From NCBI GenBank assembly GCA_007131435.1, contig SLQM01000223.1, positions 1 to 19,850 on the forward strand: 19,850 nucleotides of DNA. The letters are read 5' to 3'. Shown one piece after another: positions 12,612 to 19,656 of the stretch. Origin of the DNA: Syntrophomonadaceae bacterium (GTDB taxonomy: Bacteria > Bacillota > Dethiobacteria > DTU022). The notes under the pieces are model-generated. The model saw only the letters and a program-made list of their open reading frames with translations. It searched no databases and was not told the origin of the DNA. Position numbers and translations under genes: made by a program. Each line of letters begins with the position of its first letter. Positions within the stretch are counted from its first letter, which is position 1.

Positions 12612-15242
12612 ATGCAATCCAGCACTATTCGCCAGTTATTTCTGGACTACTTCAGCTCTAAAGATCACCTGGTAATGCCCAGTTTTTCTTTAATACCGCA
12701 AAACGATCCAACACTGCTATTAATCGGGGCAGGTATGGCCCCTTTAAAACCATATTTCACCGGGGAAAAGAAACCGCCGCACCCCCGGGTGGTTACCTGC
12801 CAGAAGTGCATTCGCACCCCGGATATTGACCGGGTAGGCCACACTGGGAGGCATGCCACTTTTTTTGAAATGCTCGGCAACTTTTCTTTTGGCGATTATT
12901 TTAAGGAGGAGGCCATTTATTGGGCATGGGACCTGGTTTTAAACGGCTACCGGCTTCCGCTCGAGCGCCTCTGGGTCAGTATCTACAAGGATGACGAAGA
13001 AGCATTCAAGATTTGGAATGAAGAGATTGGGGTCCCAGCTGACCGCATTGCGCGCCTTGGAAAAGAGGATAACTTTTGGGAAATAGGGCTTGGCCCCTGC
13101 GGGCCCTGCTCTGAAATATATTATGACCTCGGCGAGGAAGCAGGCTGCGGAAAACCAGGTTGCGCCGTAGGGTGTGACTGTGACCGCTACCTGGAGATCT
13201 GGAACCTTGTTTTTACCCAGTTTAGCCGGGAAGCATCGGGCGAACTGGTTGAGCTGAAACAAAAAAATATAGATACCGGGGCAGGGCTTGAGCGCCTTGC
13301 CATGGCCCTGCAGGGCGTTCATTCGCTCTATGATATAGATATTGTTAAACCGCTCTATGAACACTTTCAGGGTATTGCTGATCAATCGCGCGGGAATCAG
13401 CAGGTGCCCCTGCGCATTGTCACCGAACACAGCCGGGGAACAACTTTCATGATTGCCGACGGGGTAATACCTTCAAACGAGGGGCGCGGTTATGTGCTCA
13501 GGCGACTGCTGAGAAGGGCTGTCCGCTTTGGTAAACTGCTTGGCATTGGAGGTAATTTTTTGACTGATGCAGTATCGCTTGTAGCCGATATCATGGGGGA
13601 AACTTACCCGCAGCTAAATGAGCGCCACAACTATATCCGCCAGGTTGTAAAGCTGGAAGAAGAAAAATTCCAGGAAACACTGGCCCAGGGTATGGACATA
13701 CTTGACGGTTACCTGGAGAAGATGCAGGAAGATGGAAATGAGGTTTTCCCGGGGGATATAGCTTTCAAGCTCTACGATACTTACGGCTTCCCCCTCGACC
13801 TGACAGCAGAGATTACAGCTGAAAAGGGAATCGAAATTGACCGCGAGGCTTTTGAAGATCATTTAAAGCAGCAGCAGGAGCGGGGAAGGGCAGCTGCCCG
13901 CATTTCCGGTGGAGACGAGTTGGCTGAAAAATACAGGGATGTTGAACAGCTCTCCACTGAATTTACCGGCTACCATACCCTGGAACAAGAAGCCAGGCTG
14001 CTGAAGGCCCTTGTTGATGGGCAGTTCAGGCCTGGTATAAAGAAAGGCGATCAAGTAGAGCTGGTGCTTGACAAGACTCCTTTCTATGCTGAAGCCGGTG
14101 GACAGGTTGGAGACACGGGGGAAATCAGATCCGCTCAAGGGCTGATTGTTAAAGTGGAAGATACCTTTTACAGCCCCTGGGGCCAGATCATTCACCGCGG
14201 GAAAGTGCAGGAAGGCAGGGCGAGCGTAGGCGACACTGTAACAGCAAAAGTGGAAGATTTAAGGCGCAGGGGCATAACCCGCAGCCATACTGCCACCCAC
14301 ATCCTGCACCGGGCGCTGAGGAACTGCCTCGGTGACCATGTAAACCAGGCCGGATCACTGGTAGCGCCGGACCGTCTGCGTTTTGACTTTAACCATTTTG
14401 CCGGTTTAACAACCGAAGAGTTACTCACTATTGAAAAAGAGGCAAACCAGGTAATCCTGCTTAATCTTCAGGTAGAGGCTTCAATTACCACCCTTGACAA
14501 AGCTAAAGAGATTGGGGCCACGGCAATTTTCGATGATAAATACGAGGCAGACGCTGTACGGATGGTCTCCACCGGCGATTATACCCAGGAGCTGTGCGGG
14601 GGCACCCATGTTTCAGCAACTGGCGAGATTGGCCTGTTTAAAATTGTGGCCGAAGAAGGAATCGGCTCAGGGCTGAGGCGAATTGAAGCTTCAGTAGGAA
14701 TGAACTCATACAAGAAAACAGTCGACCGGGAGGAAGTTGTTAAAAACATAGCAAATTCGCTCAATACATCTGAAAACAGGCTCCAGGAGAAATTTGATGA
14801 ATTCCTGGCAGAAAGTAAAACCCAGGCTAAGGCGCTGAAAGAGCTGAAACAGAAGATAGCCGCCCTGGAGGTAAAATCTCTTCTTGATGCGGTAGAGGAA
14901 GTGGACGGCGCTAAAGTTTTAAGTGCAACCGTTGCAGTTGACAGTATCGATTCACTGCGCCTGGTTATGGATGAGGTAAAAAATAGCTTAGGCTCTGTTG
15001 CCGTTGTCCTGGGAGCAGTTGCCGATGGCAAGGTTATCCTGGTCGGTGCTGTTACAAAAGACCTGGTTAAAAGAGGCCTGCAGGCCAATGCAATCATAAA
15101 GGAAGTTGCTCGCAGGGTTGGCGGCGGCGGCGGCGGTAAGCCAGATTTGGCCCAGGCCGGGGGAAAAGATCCTTCTGCCCTGCCGGATGCCCTGAAAACT
15201 GTTAAAGACCTGGTGAGGGATCAGCTTAAATCTGCCGGGTGA
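12612..15242 (+). CDS. alaS: alanine--tRNA ligase
   Basis: 876-aa class II synthetase of normal length. The catalytic domain opens with STIRQLFLDYFSSKDHLVMPS and contains motif 2 (HATFFEMLGNFSFGDYF) and motif 3 (GRGYVLRRLLRRAVRFG). A cysteine-rich insert common in the family (GCGKPGCAVGCDCDRYLEIWN) lies near residue 180. The editing domain has its zinc ligands: His559 and His563 (SHTATHILHRAL) and Cys662 and His666 (ELCGGTHV), followed by GSGLRRIEA. The C-Ala oligomerisation domain ends in a glycine run (GGGGGGKPDLAQAGGKDPSALP). ATG 12612 has GGGAGGT upstream. The 29-bp gap before it is too short for a T-box leader. The gene order alaS-ireB-ruvX-DUF1292 is conserved in Firmicutes. Confidence 0.98.
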   Translation: MQSSTIRQLFLDYFSSKDHLVMPSFSLIPQNDPTLLLIGAGMAPLKPYFTGEKKPPHPRVVTCQKCIRTPDIDRVGHTGRHATFFEMLGNFSFGDYFKEEAIYWAWDLVLNGYRLPLERLWVSIYKDDEEAFKIWNEEIGVPADRIARLGKEDNFWEIGLGPCGPCSEIYYDLGEEAGCGKPGCAVGCDCDRYLEIWNLVFTQFSREASGELVELKQKNIDTGAGLERLAMALQGVHSLYDIDIVKPLYEHFQGIADQSRGNQQVPLRIVTEHSRGTTFMIADGVIPSNEGRGYVLRRLLRRAVRFGKLLGIGGNFLTDAVSLVADIMGETYPQLNERHNYIRQVVKLEEEKFQETLAQGMDILDGYLEKMQEDGNEVFPGDIAFKLYDTYGFPLDLTAEITAEKGIEIDREAFEDHLKQQQERGRAAARISGGDELAEKYRDVEQLSTEFTGYHTLEQEARLLKALVDGQFRPGIKKGDQVELVLDKTPFYAEAGGQVGDTGEIRSAQGLIVKVEDTFYSPWGQIIHRGKVQEGRASVGDTVTAKVEDLRRRGITRSHTATHILHRALRNCLGDHVNQAGSLVAPDRLRFDFNHFAGLTTEELLTIEKEANQVILLNLQVEASITTLDKAKEIGATAIFDDKYEADAVRMVSTGDYTQELCGGTHVSATGEIGLFKIVAEEGIGSGLRRIEASVGMNSYKKTVDREEVVKNIANSLNTSENRLQEKFDEFLAESKTQAKALKELKQKIAALEVKSLLDAVEEVDGAKVLSATVAVDSIDSLRLVMDEVKNSLGSVAVVLGAVADGKVILVGAVTKDLVKRGLQANAIIKEVARRVGGGGGGKPDLAQAGGKDPSALPDALKTVKDLVRDQLKSAG

Positions 15243-15269
15243 GAAAACTATTAACTGGAGGAACCGCTG

Positions 15270-15557
15270 ATGGAGAACAACAAACAGGGAAACCATGAAG
15301 AAACCGTATTATTCAGGGTGGATGGTGAAGAGGTTGATAACCAGGCCAGGAAGATCCTGACCACCGTTTACCAGGCCCTGAAAGAGAAAGGTTACAATCC
15401 CCTGCACCAGCTGGTGGGATACCTGGTTTCCGGAGATCCTGCATACATTACCAGCCATCAAAACGCCCGCAGCCTGATCAGGCAGGTAGAGCGCGATGAA
15501 CTGCTTGAAGAGATGGTAGGAACGTATCTTCAACTGGCCGAGAAAAACAAGCTTTAA
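15270..15557 (+). CDS. ireB: IreB/ReoM family regulatory phosphoprotein
   Basis: 95-aa IreB (DUF965, YrzL) protein. In Enterococcus it is a substrate of the PASTA kinase IreK. The Listeria homologue ReoM controls ClpCP degradation of MurA, tuning peptidoglycan synthesis. The core GYNPLHQLVGYLVSGDPAYITSHQNARSLIRQVERDELLEEMV is highly typical. The N-terminal ETVLF places Thr12 where the phosphorylated threonine of ReoM lies (QTMFY), by my own alignment from memory, so phosphorylation by a PASTA kinase is plausible. ATG 15270 has GGAGG 8 nt upstream. It sits between alaS and ruvX, its usual place. Confidence 0.94.
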   Translation: MENNKQGNHEETVLFRVDGEEVDNQARKILTTVYQALKEKGYNPLHQLVGYLVSGDPAYITSHQNARSLIRQVERDELLEEMVGTYLQLAEKNKL

Positions 15558-15575
15558 AGGGGTTTAGTATAAGCT

Positions 15576-16010
15576 ATGCGCATTATGGGGCTTGATTACG
15601 GAGAAAAAAGGATCGGCGTTGCCGTAAGCGATCCGCTCGGCCTGATAGCGCAGGGAATATCGGTAATCAGCTATTCAAGCCTGGATCAAGCGCTGCAGGA
15701 AATTGAAGCGCTCTGTAATGAATATGCGATAGAAAAAATCGTGGTTGGTAACCCTTACAACATGGACGGAAGCCGTGGCCGCGCTTCTGAAAAAGCTGAA
15801 GGCTTTGCGCTAAGGCTAAAGGAAGCATTGTCAATAGAAGTTGATCTAATTGATGAGCGCTTAAGTTCTATTAGTGCAGAAAAGGTACTGCTCAGCGGTG
15901 ATCTTTCAAGGGGAAAAAGGCGCAAGGTAAAAGATAAACTTGCCGCAGTATTAATATTAGAACAATACCTGACCCGTATTAAAAGACAAGAGGTGTTAGA
16001 TAATGAGTAA
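15576..16010 (+). CDS. ruvX: RuvX/YqgF, putative Holliday junction resolvase / rRNA-processing nuclease
   Basis: 144-aa RNase H-like protein. Acidic and other family residues are in MGLDYGEKRIGVAVSDPLG, IVVGNPYNMDGSRG, VDLIDERLSS and DKLAAVLILEQYL. The family is named a resolvase, but in E. coli YqgF works in 5' maturation of 16S rRNA, so either role is possible. Start choice rests on the family (ATG 15576, MRIMGLDYG). The nearest AAGGGG lies 13 nt away, further than ideal, and an in-frame TAA at 15570 excludes upstream starts. The stop overlaps the DUF1292 start by 8 nt. Confidence 0.93.
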   Translation: MRIMGLDYGEKRIGVAVSDPLGLIAQGISVISYSSLDQALQEIEALCNEYAIEKIVVGNPYNMDGSRGRASEKAEGFALRLKEALSIEVDLIDERLSSISAEKVLLSGDLSRGKRRKVKDKLAAVLILEQYLTRIKRQEVLDNE

Positions 16011-16335
16011 TAATGGAGAAGAAAGAACTGATTTAGTAATCCTGGTTGATGAAGAAGGCAATGAACATGACTTTGCCCTGATAGATCGTTTCCAGGTTGA
16101 AACAGGCGAATATGCCATTTTGGTCCCGGTTACCCATTCCGAAAGCGGTGATAACGGCCAGGCAACCGGACTGGAAGAGGAAGAAGCATTTATCTTCAGG
16201 ATAGACAAGGGTGAAGACGAAGATGAGGAATTCTTAGTCGAAGTGGAAGATGAAATTGAATGGAACAACGTAGCCGCAGTCTGGGAAGAGCGCCTGCAGA
16301 GCATGGATTTTGATGATGAAGATGACATATTTTAA
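16003..16335 (+). CDS. DUF1292 domain protein (YrzB-like)
   Basis: 110-aa acidic protein of the DUF1292 family. The family pattern is present: VILVDEEGNEHDFALIDRFQVETGEYAILVPV, then EEAFIFRI, ending with an acidic C-terminus (VEDEIEWNNVAAVWEERLQ and DDEDDIF). No enzymatic residue or membrane segment is visible, and the function is unknown. It regularly follows ruvX in Firmicutes. ATG 16003 has AGAGGTG 7 nt upstream, and the overlap with ruvX suggests coupled translation. mltG follows after 12 bp. Confidence 0.9.
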   Translation: MSNNGEERTDLVILVDEEGNEHDFALIDRFQVETGEYAILVPVTHSESGDNGQATGLEEEEAFIFRIDKGEDEDEEFLVEVEDEIEWNNVAAVWEERLQSMDFDDEDDIF

Positions 16336-16347
16336 GAGGGTGCTTTA

Positions 16348-17406
16348 ATGTTCAAAGCTTTAATCATTACTTTGTCTGTTCTCCTTGTTATCGGTCTAGC
16401 AGGGTTTTTTCTATTCTATAACTATTATAACAGCATGCTGGAACCGGTTGATGCATCCGCCTTAGATGATTACAGGATAGTTGAAATTCCATCTGGCGCC
16501 AGTACCGAGATTATTGCCAATATCCTGGAAAGCGAAAACCTGATCCGGGATGAGCTGGTATTCAGGCTATTCGTGCGCCGTCATAACCTGGGGCAGAGCT
16601 TCATGGCCGGCAGGTACAGCCTGAGCCCTTCCATGAGCCTTGAGCAGATTGTGCAAAAAATTCAAATTGGTGATACATACTCTGAGACCGTTTGGGTAAC
16701 TATCCCGGAAGGTTTTAACGTCGAAAAAATAGCAATTAGACTGGATGAGATAGGCTTGGTTAATGGTGACAAATTCTTAGAACTGGGCCGTAAGGCTCCC
16801 GAAGATTTAATAAAAGCATTTCCAATGATTGGCGGGTCCACTCATCCGGATATTGAGTATCAACTTGAAGGCTACTTGTTTCCTGACACATATGAAGTGT
16901 TTCCTGATGCTGGTGAAGATTTTATAATCAAGATGATGCTTCACCGCATGGAAGAAATATTAAATGAACTGGACTATAAAGATATTATCGAGGAAAAGGG
17001 ATTATCGCTTCACGAGTTACTCATTATTGCATCTTTGATTGAAAGAGAAGCCCGGGTGGACCATGAACGCGCAAAAGTTGCGAGCGTAATTTATAACCGG
17101 TTGGAAATAGGGCAGCGTTTACAAATTGATGCAACCATTCAATATATTCTGGAAGAACCGAAAGAGTTTTTACTATATAAAGATTTGGAAATCCCTTCAC
17201 CTTATAATACATACCTGGTAGATGGCTTGCCGCCCGGCCCCATTGCATCACCTGGCAGGGCATCAATAGATGCGGCTCTCAATCCTGAGCAAACAGGTTA
17301 CTTTTATTACAACTATAAATATGATGGCAGCGGAGAACACTATTTTTCTAAGACTCTGCAAGAACACTATGATAACGTCTATAGGGCAGAAAAAAATCTT
17401 CAATGA
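16348..17406 (+). CDS. mltG: endolytic peptidoglycan transglycosylase MltG
   Basis: 352-aa membrane-anchored lytic transglycosylase that cuts nascent glycan strands and is thought to set chain length. One N-terminal membrane span (about 4-24) leads to an extracytoplasmic part. A LysM-like region (EIPSGASTEIIANILESENLI) is followed by the catalytic YceG domain. YQLEGYLFPDTYEV and LLIIASLIEREARVDHERAKVASVIYNRL contain the catalytic Glu232, by analogy with Glu218 in E. coli. The end has LQIDATIQYIL, PSPYNTYLVDGLPPGPIASPG and HYFSKTLQEH. ATG 16348 has GAGGGTG upstream. Both IreB and MltG act on cell-wall synthesis, so the operon partly serves envelope growth. Only a weak hairpin (17450-17464) lies downstream. 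Confidence 0.95.
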   Translation: MFKALIITLSVLLVIGLAGFFLFYNYYNSMLEPVDASALDDYRIVEIPSGASTEIIANILESENLIRDELVFRLFVRRHNLGQSFMAGRYSLSPSMSLEQIVQKIQIGDTYSETVWVTIPEGFNVEKIAIRLDEIGLVNGDKFLELGRKAPEDLIKAFPMIGGSTHPDIEYQLEGYLFPDTYEVFPDAGEDFIIKMMLHRMEEILNELDYKDIIEEKGLSLHELLIIASLIEREARVDHERAKVASVIYNRLEIGQRLQIDATIQYILEEPKEFLLYKDLEIPSPYNTYLVDGLPPGPIASPGRASIDAALNPEQTGYFYYNYKYDGSGEHYFSKTLQEHYDNVYRAEKNLQ

Positions 17407-17864
17407 TTTTTTATTTTCAAATCCATTTTATTAACAGAAAAGTTAAAATTCCTGGTTAACAGGATTATTTATTATAGAGTATTTGAATACAAGTATAAAC
17501 TCAAAAAAGGCATCTAATATGATATAGGTTATTTCGAAATTCGGACAGGTCCTTTTAATTGAGGCTTCATGTTCTATTTACTTGTTTTCTGTTACTTCCC
17601 TATTTGCACTTTTATGATTAAATTGTTATTAGCTTTTAGGTGAAGGCGACCTTTATATCCCTGTTCGGCAGCCCTTTGATTTAAATCTCTGTTAACAGGT
17701 AGCGAAAGACTTTATTTTTGCCCTTAACGAAACTAAAAAGCTATGAAGATTGAAAAATAGTTTTTGTCAACAGGTCTGGGCTTATATCTGAGCTAAAAGG
17801 GTGTTCGATTAATAGTCATTATCAGTTTAGTAAATAGGCCTTTATTTCCTTTATATTGTTCCAA

Positions 17865-17904
17865 GTATTTTAAGAAAATACCAATACTTTTTTAGAAAAA
17901 TACT
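17865..17904. repeat. AT-rich inverted/direct repeat block upstream of the receiver-domain gene
   Basis: A perfect 7-bp inverted repeat GTATTTT-aag-AAAATAC (17865-17881) is followed by AATACT (17883-17888) and again AATACT (17899-17904). The AGTATT/AATACT word thus appears three times in 40 bp, just upstream of the promoter at 17932-17940. This is the layout of a possible operator or UP-element region, though AT-rich DNA makes chance repeats likely. Confidence 0.4.
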
Positions 17905-17931
17905 AATAAAGGTAGAATTTTGTGATATATT

Positions 17932-17940
17932 TGATATAAT
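17932..17940 (+). promoter_or_regulatory. extended -10 promoter for the receiver-domain gene
   Basis: TGATATAAT is a perfect TGnTATAAT extended -10 element, 34 bp before the ATG at 17974. No good -35 is visible at 16-18 bp, which extended -10 promoters tolerate. Start would be near 17947, ahead of the AGGGGG at 17961-17966. Confidence 0.6.
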
Positions 17941-17973
17941 GGTAAAAAGAGTTTTGCTTTAGGGGGAAAGAGT

Positions 17974-19656
17974 ATGTACTTGTTACTAGTTGACCTAGAC
18001 TTATATAATTCTGACGATTTTAAAGAAATGCTTAAACATGCTCCATCCAGGTCTGATATCATTAGTACTTATACAGCTGATTCCCTAATCAAACTAGCAG
18101 GTAAGATATCGCCCGAAATTATAATTGTTGATTTCGATTTAATTGATGGTGAAGTCGCTGATATTTTAAATAATCTGCGAAATTTATCAGATAAGGCATA
18201 TATTATAGCTTTAATTAAACCCGATCATTATGAAAAGCTTTTTGAGGCGATTGAGCATGCCAAGATCGATGACTATATAGTAAAGCCAATACGTAAAGAA
18301 GAGCTTGTCGCCCGAGTTCAAATCGCTTCCAGGAGAAAACCGCTAATATCTCCAGGCTACAAATTGCCCAGCGAGGAAAAAATGAAGCCTGAGGTAGAAT
18401 ATAGTGCCCCGAAGATTGAAGAAACACCTTTTGAAGATGAGTTAAATTCAACAAAAGAATATCACGAAAAGGCTTCCGGTTTTAATTTTGACGATGATGA
18501 GTTAACGACGCTAGAACCAGAGACTGAAAAAGAAAAAGATCCTGCTGAAGATCTCTTCTTCACTGATGTTTCCAAAGGTATGGATCAGGATAGTACCCCT
18601 GCCCAGGAAATTTCTTCGGAAAGGGAAGAATTTAAGATTTACGATGATCCGGATATGGCCGATTTGTTCGAACCAGATGAACTCAAGCTTGAAACTAAGC
18701 CTGCCGGGCAAGATGATGTTTTTGATTTTGGCGAACCCTTGGATACATTAGGCGAGACTGGTGATATAAAATCAACAAATGAAAAAGAATTCAATTTTGA
18801 TGATATTGAAATAGAAGATGATCTTCAACCAAAAACATTAGTTCAGCCGGTTGTTGAGCCTGGTGAAGAAAAACAGGATTTAGGTTTTTTTAATGACTTT
18901 CCAAGTGATGAAATATCGGCTTCAGGAAAGGTAGAAAAAACTACAGATCAATCTATAGACAGTTTATTCGACGATGATGATTTATCAACCAAACATTTTA
19001 GTGAAGAACAGGAAAATGAGTTTTTCTCCAAAGAAATGGATTTTGGGCAAGATCAGGAATCAAAAGAGTTTGAAGTAACTATGCCAGACGAAGAGGATCC
19101 CTGGGACTTTGATAATCTTGATGAAGATAGTGTCGATAATAATATACCTGGAGAAGCTGATATAAAACCTGTGCCTGGTACCCGGCTTTTTGATAAAGAA
19201 GGGCTATTCTCCGATCAGGATAAGTCAACCACAACCCCGGCGGATATTAATGATAGTGATAGTTATTTTGATGAGTTATTTGCTGAGGATCCGCCTAAAA
19301 GCGAAACTCCGGATAGAACAGATGAATATGACTTTTTAGGATCAAGCGGTATAGAGCAGCAGCCTGCTGAAAAAAACCCCATTAAACCGAAATCTGACCT
19401 GCCTGGTAAATCAGCCGATGATTTTCTCTATGGTAAAGGTGCTTTTGATGATGACAGTGATGATGAAAGGCACAAAACTTCAATGCTCGATGGACTCTAC
19501 TTTGATGATGAAGAATTTGAAAAACCGAAAAAAAAAGGAATGAAAGTTTTCCGTAATCTTGTGCTTTCAGCGTACCCAGCAACATGGGTTCACGAGATAG
19601 ATAAGCGCTGGCCGCATATAATTCTTCACCTATCAAGGTGTAATCACAGGCAGTAA
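17974..19656 (+). CDS. degenerate receiver-domain protein with long acidic low-complexity region, C-terminus truncated
   Basis: The reading frame codes for 560 aa. Residues 1-120 look like a CheY-type receiver: acidic Asp7/Asp9, a candidate phospho-acceptor Asp53 (IIIVDFDLIDG) and Lys104 (DYIVKPIRKEEL). The usual Thr/Ser after beta-4 is Ile81, so phosphorylation signalling may be altered. Residues about 130-515 are cysteine-free, rich in Asp, Glu, Ser and Pro, probably disordered, and repeat short aromatic-acidic motifs such as FNFDDDEL, DLFEPDEL, SLFDDDDL, YFDELFAED and LYFDDEEF. A basic stretch KPKKKGMKVFRNLV (517-530) looks like the lead-in to a lost domain or membrane anchor. From about residue 525 the frame runs antisense through a DUF6754 gene, so the last 30-35 residues are probably spurious. 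ATG 17974 has AGGGGG 7 nt upstream. The gene is more AT-rich than its neighbours. Function is not recognised. Confidence 0.75.
   Translation: MYLLLVDLDLYNSDDFKEMLKHAPSRSDIISTYTADSLIKLAGKISPEIIIVDFDLIDGEVADILNNLRNLSDKAYIIALIKPDHYEKLFEAIEHAKIDDYIVKPIRKEELVARVQIASRRKPLISPGYKLPSEEKMKPEVEYSAPKIEETPFEDELNSTKEYHEKASGFNFDDDELTTLEPETEKEKDPAEDLFFTDVSKGMDQDSTPAQEISSEREEFKIYDDPDMADLFEPDELKLETKPAGQDDVFDFGEPLDTLGETGDIKSTNEKEFNFDDIEIEDDLQPKTLVQPVVEPGEEKQDLGFFNDFPSDEISASGKVEKTTDQSIDSLFDDDDLSTKHFSEEQENEFFSKEMDFGQDQESKEFEVTMPDEEDPWDFDNLDEDSVDNNIPGEADIKPVPGTRLFDKEGLFSDQDKSTTTPADINDSDSYFDELFAEDPPKSETPDRTDEYDFLGSSGIEQQPAEKNPIKPKSDLPGKSADDFLYGKGAFDDDSDDERHKTSMLDGLYFDDEEFEKPKKKGMKVFRNLVLSAYPATWVHEIDKRWPHIILHLSRCNHRQ

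Larger units (their letters stand above)
17407..17973. other. 567-bp AT-rich intergenic region without a recognised gene
   Basis: Nothing convincing is coded here. Things seen: a weak hairpin TCCTG-gttaa-CAGGA (17450-17464) that could be a poor terminator for mltG; repeated TTAACAG words near 17431, 17456 and 17692 and a TCAACAG near 17767; a 24-codon hydrophobic reading frame at 17569-17643 with GAGG 4 nt upstream; a GC-richer patch at 17636-17698 open for 20 codons but lacking a start; an AT-rich repeat block (17865-17904); and an extended -10 promoter near the right end. The composition is clearly more AT-rich than the genes to the left. Confidence 0.6.

Noticed and set aside
13155..13185. 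Cysteine-rich insert in alaS considered as an unusual acquired zinc site
   Set aside because: Similar cysteine clusters before DRYLEIWNLVF are common in bacterial AlaRS proteins.
14579..15097. 172-codon minus-strand frame inside alaS
   Set aside because: Serine/threonine-rich antisense shadow of a well-conserved alaS region; the sense protein is unmistakable.
17636..17698. 20-codon stretch reading LLGEGDLYIPVRQPFDLNLC, considered as a remnant of a DNA glycosylase-like gene
   Set aside because: Too short, no start codon, stops on both sides and no second conserved block nearby; resemblance is impressionistic.
17780..17825. GTTCGATTAA-like word considered as a tRNA T-loop
   Set aside because: No acceptor, D or anticodon stem can be built around it.
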